From: Desulfobacula sp.
GTDB lineage: Bacteria; Desulfobacterota; Desulfobacteria; Desulfobacterales; Desulfobacteraceae
Direction of reading: 5' to 3'
DNA: 8,295 nt
Assembly (NCBI GenBank): GCA_027858355.1
Contig: JAQICW010000254.1
Span: forward strand, 1-8,295
Of the stretch, positions 1 through 7,220 are shown piece after piece; positions within the stretch are counted from its first letter, which is position 1, and every line of letters starts with the position of its first letter. The notes under the pieces were generated by a model. It made no database searches. It was not told where the DNA came from and saw only the letters and a program-made list of their open reading frames with translations. The position numbers were made by a program, and so were the translations under genes.

Positions 1-1909
1 TTATAATATCCTTTTTCCACGCTTCTCTTACTTCTTTTGTATCTATTTGATCATAGTTAACGACTTTCCAATTATCAAAAAGCTTGATACCACTTGAATT
101 GACATCCTGTGGAGTATATTCCCATAAAATATAAGCCCCCTTTTTTGCTAATTTTTCCCATTTTAAAGCTGGAGGTGGTTCCTGATCTTTCCTATAAAGA
201 CCAAACTTAACGTTAAACATTTCCAGCCCCTCTTCCGTTACAGAGGAAAAATCAGTATCAATCCAGTGAGGACGTTGTTCAAATACTGTTCTGTCTAATA
301 AATATCCCAATGCAGTCCGATAATAAGGTGAAAAATAAAGTGAAAAGCCAAACACTCTTGCCTGATCCTCCCAGCCAAATGGGGGGCAGTGATTGGGTCT
401 GGAAATCAGTCTTTCATGATTTACTTTTCCAACTCTATTTTTTAATTCACGATCCCAAAATGTTTCATTCTTAGTCCGCCCATACCCTGTTACAGACAAA
501 TTTAGAATCATTACCTGACACAGAACTGCAAGAGATAAAACCGCTACTGAAAACCGCTTATATCGATTTGTCATGCAATAAAAAATAATAATTGACAGTA
601 TTATCCCTAAAAATATAGAAACCTGCCAGCCATAGGTCACAATATAATAAGAATTTTGCTCTCCATAATAAACCCCGAGCCAGTCCACTACAACTATCAA
701 TACACAAATCAATAAAGATGCAAAAATCAGTCGAATATACCCTGGTTTAAAAGTCATACGATCTATTGCATACACTGCCACGCACAACCATAAAACCTCG
801 GCATAGTATGTATAAACTAAGCCATGCCGAATATCCCGGACAAAAGGAATTTGAGCATACAGTTTTTGAAAATTCATGGCAGGGAGAAAAAAAGATTCTA
901 CAGTCAAAAAAAACAGGAAGCCTGCTATAACAAGTGCCCACACAGAGGCACTGTTCTTCTGATTTTTTTGGGAGCAAAAAATTAATATTCCTGGCAGGAG
1001 TAATAGTGAAGCATGCTCAAAACTGTCTAAACGCTGTACTCCTTTACCTGAAGTTATAAGAGGCATAAAAACATTTAAAAAACTGCCTTTGTATGGAAGT
1101 TCAAGAAACCGTTCAAATCCACTGGTTGAAAGAAAATCCAGTTGAAAATGAATCATGGGTATGAGTATAAAAGCAAACAATCCCATTGAGCAAAACAATG
1201 CACCTGCCAAATCACGACTCGTACATTTAACTGCAGACCAGATAGTGCACCTGGTGTCAATTCTCAAACCAAAGGCAAAAAAACCGAGAACAATTACAGG
1301 CAGTAAGGTATAATAACCAAACACAACTATTTGCAAACCTATCAGAGCAGACAGAACAGCAAACATTCCAATACCTTTACGGTCAAACCACCGCTTATAT
1401 ACTGGTAATAGAAAAATTGAGGCGGACAGAAAGGTAAAAAAATTCAACCTGCCGCTTAAGTAGTGTAGATAGACAATGCCTGAGCAGGTTGCCAGCACCG
1501 CCCCTGCAACTGAAGCAAATCCTGATACATTTATACATCGAAGAAGTAAATAAACAGCAGCGGCATGAATACACAAAAAAATATAAATCAGTATATTCAA
1601 ATTCAAATTATAATAATCATCCCCTCCAAAAGACAACAGCGGTGTTAAGAAACAATAAAACAACTGTTCTGGATCGGCAAATAAAGGGGTGCCGCCGTTT
1701 TTATTTGGCACCCACAAAGGCAGTACCGATTCTATAGAATTAAAGGTATTTACATAAGTTCTAATCCGTTTTGCATCACCAGAAGGGGTAGTGGAGTTGG
1801 TAAAAAGACCCTGCCCATAGAAAACCGCTATAAATACAAAAGTGACTGCTAAAAAAAGACCTGAAGCATATTCTTTTTGACTGTTTCTATTGGTCAACTT
1901 TCTGTTCAT
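1..1909 (-). CDS. Polytopic membrane protein, GT-C/YfhO-like, probable glycosyltransferase (3' end outside window)
   Basis: I translated this frame by hand: from the ATG at 1909 it stays open for 636 codons and runs off the left edge without a stop, so the C-terminus is missing. A first membrane helix (about residues 14-36) is followed by a presumed periplasmic loop with SGDAKR (43-48) and PLWVPNKNGGTPL (64-76), resembling the acidic first loop and PxWNPxxxGGxP pattern of YfhO/GT-C proteins. Hydrophobic segments follow near 102-124, 128-150, 155-171, 180-215, 236-252, 298-313, 320-340, 364-383, 392-412, 424-446 and 454-472. From about 475 the protein is hydrophilic, probably an extracytoplasmic domain. 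GT-C enzymes use polyprenyl-phosphate sugars as donors, which fits the DPM1-like enzyme upstream. An in-frame TGA shortly before 1909 supports this start. The membrane-protein call is firm; the transferase role is inferred from topology and context. Confidence 0.72.
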   Translation of the reverse strand, partial: MNRKLTNRNSQKEYASGLFLAVTFVFIAVFYGQGLFTNSTTPSGDAKRIRTYVNTFNSIESVLPLWVPNKNGGTPLFADPEQLFYCFLTPLLSFGGDDYYNLNLNILIYIFLCIHAAAVYLLLRCINVSGFASVAGAVLATCSGIVYLHYLSGRLNFFTFLSASIFLLPVYKRWFDRKGIGMFAVLSALIGLQIVVFGYYTLLPVIVLGFFAFGLRIDTRCTIWSAVKCTSRDLAGALFCSMGLFAFILIPMIHFQLDFLSTSGFERFLELPYKGSFLNVFMPLITSGKGVQRLDSFEHASLLLLPGILIFCSQKNQKNSASVWALVIAGFLFFLTVESFFLPAMNFQKLYAQIPFVRDIRHGLVYTYYAEVLWLCVAVYAIDRMTFKPGYIRLIFASLLICVLIVVVDWLGVYYGEQNSYYIVTYGWQVSIFLGIILSIIIFYCMTNRYKRFSVAVLSLAVLCQVMILNLSVTGYGRTKNETFWDRELKNRVGKVNHERLISRPNHCPPFGWEDQARVFGFSLYFSPYYRTALGYLLDRTVFEQRPHWIDTDFSSVTEEGLEMFNVKFGLYRKDQEPPPALKWEKLAKKGAYILWEYTPQDVNSSGIKLFDNWKVVNYDQIDTKEVREAWKKDII

Positions 1910-2051
1910 GTTCGTTTTCCATGATCAGTTTCAGGTTCATAATAAAACCTTTGCACGACTGGCATTTTAATTAGAATAGACTCGCTTGAATCCTGATTTT
2001 AATTTTTTTCAAAATATTATAATCCGGATTATGTCCTCATCTTGTAATAAT
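1910..2051. other. 142-bp AT-rich intergenic gap
   Basis: This is the largest gap between genes in the window; all other junctions overlap or are at most 33 bp. It separates the sugar/methyltransferase cluster from the membrane protein gene. On the minus strand it contains a TATAAT hexamer (2021..2016), but no convincing -35 element at 16-18 bp spacing, so I do not call a promoter. A palindrome lies at 2019..2032. There is no stem-loop followed by a T-run, so no intrinsic terminator is called. A 19-codon minus-strand ORF (1965..1906) ends with an ATGA overlap on the membrane protein start, but it lacks a ribosome binding site. Confidence 0.6.
2019..2032. repeat. 14-bp perfect palindrome ATAATCCGGATTAT
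   Basis: The sequence ATAATCCGGATTAT equals its own reverse complement and begins 19 bp beyond the stop codon of the short methyltransferase gene. With no loop and no T-tract it is a poor terminator. It could be an operator half-site arrangement or simple chance in AT-rich DNA. It overlaps the TATAAT hexamer read on the minus strand. Confidence 0.5.
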
Positions 2052-2663
2052 TTAAACATCTCTCTCCAGTCGCATTCCAAAATAAGTCGCTACATTACGA
2101 GAAGTTGTGATCATCGACTCTGCAGTAATCTTAAACGGCGAACCAGCCACAAGATGCCGATATTCATCAACATTACGAACGTAGCGACCACGATCAAGCA
2201 TTGCCAGAAAATTATTGATTCTTCTCCCTGTAATATATACGGTATCAACTGTGATGACACGTCGGATTGACAGGCCTGTTGACAGAATATGCAGCAACTC
2301 AAGAACCTCATCATCATTAAGGTGGTGCAATAAGCCCATGATAGCAACCAGATCAGGATCATGTTTTACAACATCTTCTTTGGTAAGCCGTCTTGAATAG
2401 AGGTGGACATGGTTCAGATCATAACGCTTGTCGAAAATGTCCAAAGCGCGCCAATCAGTATCATAACCATAATAAGCACTAAACTCCTTTATGTATTCAA
2501 GAGTAGCACCGGTGCCGCACCCCACATCCAGAACAACATCTTTCTGTGTAGCGTCCAGCCAACTATAAATTTCCGAAAAGTCAAACTCACCTACCACCCA
2601 CGGACGTAATTGGTCAAACACCCAGGGAATTCCCAGAAGCCATCCATAGACTTTACTGAACAT
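2052..2663 (-). CDS. Class I SAM-dependent methyltransferase, short (203 aa)
   Basis: The Rossmann-type methyltransferase core is clear: motif I VLDVGCGTG (44-52), an aromatic/acidic motif YGYD (65-68) where the SAM ribose is normally bound, and LLHHLNDDEV (111-120) as the motif IV region. A late basic segment DRGRYVRNVDEY (157-168) may contact substrate. The frame can be opened upstream to a TTG at 2684, but the ATG at 2663 is preferred: it has AAGGA six bases upstream and yields a compact 203-residue protein. The gene starts 17 bp after the preceding methyltransferase, with which it is probably co-transcribed, and ends in TAA. Its place in a polysaccharide cluster suggests methylation of a sugar or lipid-linked intermediate. 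The acceptor cannot be read from sequence. Confidence 0.82.
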   Translation of the reverse strand: MFSKVYGWLLGIPWVFDQLRPWVVGEFDFSEIYSWLDATQKDVVLDVGCGTGATLEYIKEFSAYYGYDTDWRALDIFDKRYDLNHVHLYSRRLTKEDVVKHDPDLVAIMGLLHHLNDDEVLELLHILSTGLSIRRVITVDTVYITGRRINNFLAMLDRGRYVRNVDEYRHLVAGSPFKITAESMITTSRNVATYFGMRLERDV

Positions 2664-2669
2664 GTTGTA

Positions 2670-2674
2670 TCCTT
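2670..2674 (-). promoter_or_regulatory. Ribosome binding site that fixes the start at 2663
   Basis: AAGGA on the minus strand lies six bases before the ATG at 2663. The only alternative, a TTG at 2684 overlapping the previous stop codon, would place this motif inside the coding region, so the ATG is the better start. Confidence 0.65.
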
Positions 2675-2680
2675 GTCTGA

Positions 2681-3541
2681 TCAATCACCTATCGGTTTGC
2701 GACAGATAATGGTCTGTAAAAAAGTGGAACTAAAAAGGGAACCAACTGCAAAAACACCCAAAACTGCAGCTCGGAGCAATGATTCTATCAACTGTGAATC
2801 GCCGGGAATATCCACTGCGGCAAGCGGGACATTATGAAACAAGGTATTCTCAACCTCAAAACCGGATATGATCATTAATTGCCTTAAAGATGAGACTGTG
2901 AAATGATTCAGATGATGTTTTTCATATAACCTGTCAGCGGCAAAACTTATCCCCAAACGCGCCAGGCAGTGGGCGATCAGAAAAGGCATGCCACGCTCGT
3001 TTACCGTCATAACAACAACATATCCACCTGGAAGACAGAGCTCATAAAGCCGCTGTGCAAAACAAACGACATCAGTTACATGTTCAACCGTAGCCAGACT
3101 GACTACCAGGTCATAACGCTCATAAAAGTCATGCTTTAACATATCTCCTTTGATAAAAAGGATGCCTTCTTTCTTCAGGTCTTCAGTCGAAAGATCAATA
3201 CCGGTCAATCTCTCCCCGATACCTTGTTTGTGTAGATATCGGAGAAACTCTCCCTGCCCGCAGCCGACGTCCAACACGGAACAACTGGAAGATTGTGATT
3301 GGATTAAACGTGAAATCAACTTGAACAGGGCGTAATTTGGATTCTCAAACCAGCGCCTATGCTGAACCTGGTAGTAATCGTGATCATAGGTTTCCATCTC
3401 TGCAGCAGAATCAAAATTGCTGAAACAATGTCCACAGGTTTCGCATCTCCACAATTCGACTTCTGACAACATTAGGTCAGGTTTTGCTGTCCTGTTGCAC
3501 ACAGGGCATGAACAAGAAATTGAAAATAAAATATTTCGCAT
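2681..3541 (-). CDS. SAM-dependent methyltransferase with N-terminal CxxC/CxxC (zinc-ribbon-like) segment
   Basis: The N-terminus carries two cysteine pairs, CPVC (12-15) and CETC (33-36), with extra cysteines at 10 and 39. This looks like a small zinc-binding knuckle, as seen at the front of many polysaccharide-cluster and sugar methyltransferases. A class I core follows: VLDVGCGQGEFL (89-100), LTGIDLS (112-118), GD (132-133), VVSLATVEHV (146-155) and PGGYVVV (171-177). Near the C-terminus residues 258-279 form a hydrophobic stretch that could be a membrane anchor or amphipathic helix. At 286 residues it is much shorter than TylC3/NovU-type sugar C-methyltransferases (about 400), whose extra C-terminal domain it lacks. 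It begins 10 bp after the glycosyltransferase stop with only a weak GAAG ribosome binding site, so it is likely translationally coupled. Substrate unknown. Confidence 0.85.
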   Translation of the reverse strand: MRNILFSISCSCPVCNRTAKPDLMLSEVELWRCETCGHCFSNFDSAAEMETYDHDYYQVQHRRWFENPNYALFKLISRLIQSQSSSCSVLDVGCGQGEFLRYLHKQGIGERLTGIDLSTEDLKKEGILFIKGDMLKHDFYERYDLVVSLATVEHVTDVVCFAQRLYELCLPGGYVVVMTVNERGMPFLIAHCLARLGISFAADRLYEKHHLNHFTVSSLRQLMIISGFEVENTLFHNVPLAAVDIPGDSQLIESLLRAAVLGVFAVGSLFSSTFLQTIICRKPIGD

Positions 3542-3551
3542 GGCTAAAACT

Positions 3552-4514
3552 TCAATCAGTAGTTGGATTGTTATCTATTCTACGCTCGATAATCACTAAA
3601 GGCTGCCCCTTAATCTGTCTGTAAATCCTTCCTAAATATTCGCCAATAACTCCAAGAAACAAGGCATTGAGGCTGATTGAAAGAAGCATCAGCAAGGTGG
3701 TTGTGGCAAATCCTTGTGGCCAGTCTTGACCGAAAAAAAGTCGTCCTCCCAAATATACAACCAAACCAGCGACAGTAAGAAGTACAATAGCCATGCCAAA
3801 ATAAAAGGATATTCTTAAAGGCAGGATGGAATGATTAAGAATCCCATCCATGGCCAGGCCAAAGAGATTTCTCCATTTAAACTTACTTGAACCAGCTCTT
3901 CGTTCAGCTCGATCGTACTGCACACCTTTCTGGTCAAACCCCATTGCAGCAATAGTCCCCCGTAAATAAGGTGAACTGTCATTTATTTTTTTTACCTGAT
4001 CAAGAATAACCCTGTCAACCAACCTGAAATCGCCTGCATCATATGGCAGGGAATCCTCACTGATCATATCAATAAATCGATAAAAGAGACGACGTAAACC
4101 ATTCAACCACTTCGCTTCAGGGCGCTTTTTACGGACACCGTAAACCACTTTAAAACCTGACTCCCACTCTTCAACAAACTTCTCAATCAATTCCGGTGGG
4201 TCTTGAAGATCTGCATCAAGTTGAATAGCTGCATCACCGGTAGCATTAACATACCCTGTGAAAATTGATTTTTGAAAACCAACGTTCCGGGAAAAACGAA
4301 TCACTCGAATACGTTGATCAACCTCTGCCAGTTTCTCTAATTTTTCAAAAGTTTGATCGGTACTATGGTTATCGGTAAACAACCATTCAAAATCATACTT
4401 TTTTCCAAGTCGTTCCATTACAGGAACAACCTTGGAATAGAGACGGTCAATATTTTCTTCTTCATTAAAGACCGGTACGATCAGACTTATTTTCTTTCGA
4501 ATATTTTCACTCAT
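3552..4514 (-). CDS. Family 2 glycosyltransferase, DPM1/GtrB/ArnC-like polyprenyl-phosphate sugar transferase
   Basis: The N-terminal GT-A domain shows LIVPVFNEEENI (11-22), FTDNHSTDQT (46-55), SRNVGFQKSIFTGY (75-88) and the metal/nucleotide site QLDADLQDPPEL (98-109). Further family hallmarks are GDFRL (161-165) and RAERRAGSSKFKW (202-214), the latter typical of enzymes acting on polyprenyl phosphate. Two membrane helices follow (about 233-256 and 268-292), then a short basic tail. The 320-residue length matches bacterial GtrB/ArnC-type proteins that attach a sugar to undecaprenyl phosphate at the cytoplasmic face. It overlaps the upstream methyltransferase by ATGA (4514..4511) and has a GGTGG ribosome binding site eight bases upstream. 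Its lipid-linked product would suit the GT-C-like protein at 1909..1. The sugar donor is not determinable here, although the neighbouring CDP-sugar genes make a deoxyhexose a candidate. Confidence 0.92.
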   Translation of the reverse strand: MSENIRKKISLIVPVFNEEENIDRLYSKVVPVMERLGKKYDFEWLFTDNHSTDQTFEKLEKLAEVDQRIRVIRFSRNVGFQKSIFTGYVNATGDAAIQLDADLQDPPELIEKFVEEWESGFKVVYGVRKKRPEAKWLNGLRRLFYRFIDMISEDSLPYDAGDFRLVDRVILDQVKKINDSSPYLRGTIAAMGFDQKGVQYDRAERRAGSSKFKWRNLFGLAMDGILNHSILPLRISFYFGMAIVLLTVAGLVVYLGGRLFFGQDWPQGFATTTLLMLLSISLNALFLGVIGEYLGRIYRQIKGQPLVIIERRIDNNPTTD

Positions 4515-5179
4515 CGTCTTGCCACCAGAACGTATTGGCCACCCAATGGAAGCCTACAAAGATAAGGTTCGAAAAAACGGAACAAGGATAGTTGTCTTGG
4601 GAAAAACACGATGTAATCAATACGGTCCACCTTTACTTTCTGTCGGGTCGCTATATCCATAAGTTCACGGCTCTTTAGTAATTGCACCCCCGTGTCAAAA
4701 GGACAGTTAGAAACAACCATTCGAGCAATTGGATTCAGAGGGTTATGTTCAAAAATGAATAATTGGCCACCTGTTTTCAGTTGTTTGACAACTGCTCCCA
4801 GCACCTCGTCCCGTTGCTCAGGTTCAACATGGTGTAGAACATTTGCGACTACAATTAGATCATAAACACCTTCTGTATCATCTAACCGGGTGATGAAACT
4901 TGCCCGCGGAATACCGAGCGCCTGTGCCTTCATTATACTTTCCCTGGATATGTCGTACCCGTAGATAGTGGCCAATGGGAAAAATTCACTCAGGTGGCGG
5001 GAAAGCAGGCCTACACCACAACCAAAGTCAAGAATTCTACCGGAAAAAACTCTCCCCCTTATCTTAGAAATATAACGGGCTTTATATGCGGCAAAATAGT
5101 CGGAAGACTCACCGGAAAACCTGACAGATTGATCAAGATTTTTTTTGTAATCTTTTGAATGAGAGTCAAATTCACTCAT
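4511..5179 (-). CDS. Class I SAM-dependent methyltransferase (222 aa)
   Basis: Motif I is ILDFGCGVGLLS (49-60), followed by IYGYDIS (72-78), where the acidic residue would bind the SAM ribose. VVANVLHHVEPEQR (110-123) is the motif IV region and GGQLFIFEHNPLNP (137-150) is post-core strand 5; the EHNPLNP segment is common in UbiE/UbiG-like methyltransferases of polysaccharide loci. The length is normal for a single-domain enzyme and there is no membrane segment. The ATG overlaps the stop of the SDR gene (ATGA, 5179..5176) without an obvious ribosome binding site, and its own stop overlaps the glycosyltransferase start in the same way. This implies translation coupled along the operon. A sugar O-methyltransferase role is plausible, but the acceptor is unknown. 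Confidence 0.87.
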   Translation of the reverse strand: MSEFDSHSKDYKKNLDQSVRFSGESSDYFAAYKARYISKIRGRVFSGRILDFGCGVGLLSRHLSEFFPLATIYGYDISRESIMKAQALGIPRASFITRLDDTEGVYDLIVVANVLHHVEPEQRDEVLGAVVKQLKTGGQLFIFEHNPLNPIARMVVSNCPFDTGVQLLKSRELMDIATRQKVKVDRIDYIVFFPRQLSLFRFFEPYLCRLPLGGQYVLVARR

Positions 5180-6120
5180 TTATCAGACCATTCATTTATT
5201 TCAAATTGAACGGCACGTTTTAAGCCATCCATAAGGGGAATTGAGGCACTCCAGGAGGTAATAGACTTGAAGCGTTGGTTGTCTCCAACTATCCACATGG
5301 ATTCGTCGGCCCGGTATGGAAGTGCATTCCAGATTAAATATTTCCGGAATGATCCAAGGAGTTCACAGACATATTCAACCAGCTGCCTTACAGTAACCGG
5401 AGAAGAAGAACACACATTGTAACTTCGATATTTTTCGATCATTTTACTTTGTCCCGCAGCTACAAATGCCTCAACAACATCATCTATGTACAGCAAGTCC
5501 CTTACTTGTTCTCCACCAGTTAATTTAACCGGCTGGGCATTCAGTAACTTCCGTACCAGATAAGGGAGCAATCGCTGCTGTCCTTCACCTGGACCATACA
5601 CACCAAACAATCTTAGATTAATAAAAGGAATATTCAGCTGTTGCGCCAAAGCAAAGCCGTAAATGGCTGCTGCTGACTTAGCAGCTCCATACAGGGAAAG
5701 CGGCTCTATCATGTGCTTTTCTGAAAGGAGGACAGGAGGATTAACAAAACCATACTCAGAGCAGGTTCCAGCGTAAAAAAAACGTTGTGGCGGGCATCCT
5801 TCAAGGGCGAGTAGCAATTTTTGTGTCAACCCCACTGTCCCTTCCTCCAGTGTCATGGGGTCACGGTCATCAGGACTCACTCCAGAGGCGGCCAAATGAT
5901 AAACTACATCAGCCTTAAAATCCTGGAATACCACCTGCATTTGTTCAATAGAAAATTTTTGCAGAAAATAAATCTGAAGGTAATCAGAGACTGTGTCAGC
6001 TCCTGGCATAAGACTACCAACACGAAGTGGGCATAGAACCCTTACCCCGCTTGCCGCCAAATGCTGAGCCAGTGCACCCCCTATGAAACCAGAGGCTCCT
6101 GTAACTATTGCTCTCTTCAT
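5176..6120 (-). CDS. NAD(P)-dependent epimerase/reductase of extended SDR family, RfbJ-like by context
   Basis: The dinucleotide-binding loop is TGASGFIG (7-14). YHLAAS (74-79) and the catalytic region AGTCSEYG (117-124) follow, then the catalytic Tyr/Lys pair YGAAK (144-148), LRLFGVYGPGE (169-179) and RDLLYIDD (207-214). This is a complete extended SDR of 314 residues. Directly after rfbF and rfbG, the expected substrate is CDP-4-keto-6-deoxyglucose, and the enzyme would act as a 4-reductase or epimerase, as RfbJ-type enzymes do. Product stereochemistry cannot be read from sequence. The frame extends upstream to a TTG at 6135 and an ATG at 6132, the latter forming TGATG with the rfbG stop. 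I prefer the ATG at 6120 because GGGA sits six bases upstream and the protein then begins MKRAIVTG, as is usual for the family. Confidence 0.85.
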   Translation of the reverse strand: MKRAIVTGASGFIGGALAQHLAASGVRVLCPLRVGSLMPGADTVSDYLQIYFLQKFSIEQMQVVFQDFKADVVYHLAASGVSPDDRDPMTLEEGTVGLTQKLLLALEGCPPQRFFYAGTCSEYGFVNPPVLLSEKHMIEPLSLYGAAKSAAAIYGFALAQQLNIPFINLRLFGVYGPGEGQQRLLPYLVRKLLNAQPVKLTGGEQVRDLLYIDDVVEAFVAAGQSKMIEKYRSYNVCSSSPVTVRQLVEYVCELLGSFRKYLIWNALPYRADESMWIVGDNQRFKSITSWSASIPLMDGLKRAVQFEINEWSDK

Positions 6121-6126
6121 ACCTTT

Positions 6127-6130
6127 TCCC
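6127..6130 (-). promoter_or_regulatory. Ribosome binding site (GGGA) favouring the start at 6120
   Basis: GGGA on the minus strand lies six bases before the ATG at 6120. The alternative ATG at 6132, overlapping the rfbG stop, has no comparable motif and would add only four residues, so the choice changes little in the protein. Confidence 0.45.
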
Positions 6131-6131
6131 A

Positions 6132-7220
6132 TCAACAGAGCAACTCAAAATATTCCTTGATTTGTTCTTGAGTCACCTCTTTTACTAAATCGGGCTCCTT
6201 AATACAAGTTTTGTACCAAGCCACTGTCAACTCAATAGCCTTGTCAATATCCAACAATGGTCTCCACCCAAGCAACTCTTTAGCCTTGGTACAGTCAAGA
6301 CGTAACAACTGGGCTTCGTGGAAAGAAGCCGGTTCAGCTTTCCACTTATGCTCTCCTCCCCAATTCGCTAAAAATCTCTCAACAAATCCGGCTACCGGCA
6401 ATGCTTCTTCTGGGTCAGGCCCAAAATTCCAGCCTGACGTCAACATAGAATTTTTCTCGGCCAGTCTCTGCCCCAACATCAAATAGCCCAACAATGGCTC
6501 CAGCACATGCTGCCATGGTCTTTCTGCTGTGGGGTTCCGGAGCGTTATTACACGACCTTCCATCAAAGAATTTACAATATCTGGAACGAGACGATTAGGT
6601 GCCCAGTCACCTCCACCGATCACATTTCCGGCTCTGGCTGAAGCAAGGGCATACCCATCACTGCCGTCCAAAAAAGATGTCTGGTACGCATGGGTAGCCA
6701 ACTCTGCACAGGCTTTACTGGAACTGTATGGATCATCTCCACCGAGTCTATCATTTTCCCTATACCCCCACAACCAGCCCCTGTTCTTGTAACACTTATC
6801 ACTTGTAATATTGACAAATCCACGCACATCACTACAGGTTCTGGCTGCCTCAAGGACATTGACAGTACCCATCAGATTTGTTTCAAAGGTTCCTCGTGGA
6901 TCTTCGTAAGATAGAGGGACCAGTGCCTGGGCAGCCAGATGAAAAACCAACTCTGGTCGATGAGCTGTAAATAGAGACTCCAGATGGGAATAGTCACGAA
7001 TATTACACTCAACAAACAAGTATCTGTCATCCCCCCCGGCTTCACTGTACGGCATGGGTTTTCCATCACTAACAGATAGTGCAATGCCCACAACTTCAGC
7101 ACCCAGTTCCCTGAGCAGTAAACCCAGCCAACCACCTTTAAAGCCCGTATTGCCGGTAACAAGAACACGACGGCCAGAGTAAAATTCCTTGAGATGTGTC
7201 AGTGTTACCATACTTTCCAT
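6132..7220 (-). CDS. rfbG: CDP-glucose 4,6-dehydratase
   Basis: RfbG (DdhB) converts CDP-glucose to CDP-4-keto-6-deoxyglucose with bound NAD+ in the cytoplasm. The sequence has the cofactor loop TGNTGFKGGW (22-31), HLAAQALV (94-101), the catalytic TSDKCY (139-144) and WGYREND (151-157), and the Tyr/Lys pair in DPYSSSKACAEL (163-174). Characteristic late motifs are RAGNVIGGGDW (196-206) and RPWQHVLEPLLGY (234-246). The 362-residue length is normal for the family, which differs from dTDP-glucose dehydratases in the TGFKG and RPWQHV signatures. The ATG at 7220 has AGGGAG ten bases upstream and overlaps the rfbF end by 16 bp; an ATG at 7211 is a possible alternative. The gene is intact, although rfbF, which should supply its substrate, is interrupted. 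Confidence 0.95.
   Translation of the reverse strand: MESMVTLTHLKEFYSGRRVLVTGNTGFKGGWLGLLLRELGAEVVGIALSVSDGKPMPYSEAGGDDRYLFVECNIRDYSHLESLFTAHRPELVFHLAAQALVPLSYEDPRGTFETNLMGTVNVLEAARTCSDVRGFVNITSDKCYKNRGWLWGYRENDRLGGDDPYSSSKACAELATHAYQTSFLDGSDGYALASARAGNVIGGGDWAPNRLVPDIVNSLMEGRVITLRNPTAERPWQHVLEPLLGYLMLGQRLAEKNSMLTSGWNFGPDPEEALPVAGFVERFLANWGGEHKWKAEPASFHEAQLLRLDCTKAKELLGWRPLLDIDKAIELTVAWYKTCIKEPDLVKEVTQEQIKEYFELLC

Noticed and set aside
747..977. Minus-strand 76-codon ORF in a second frame
   Set aside because: It lies wholly inside the continuous membrane protein frame, has no ribosome binding site and reads as low-complexity cysteine/serine-rich shadow sequence.
1489..1737. Plus-strand ORFs opposite the coding genes (here and at 1986-2837, 5821-6036, 6211-6914, 7320-7564)
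   Set aside because: They run antisense to well-supported genes, have no family motifs and look like shadows of the real coding strand.
1906..1965. 19-codon minus-strand ORF ending in an ATGA overlap with the membrane protein start
   Set aside because: It has no ribosome binding site, no recognisable motif and is very short; the overlap is probably chance.
2052..2684. Methyltransferase start using TTG at 2684
   Set aside because: It overlaps the previous stop, and the AAGGA six bases before the ATG at 2663 marks the likelier start.
5176..6135. Longer SDR start using TTG at 6135
   Set aside because: The TTG has no ribosome binding site and adds residues not usual for the family; the ATG at 6120 has a spaced GGGA and gives the canonical MKRAIVTG start.
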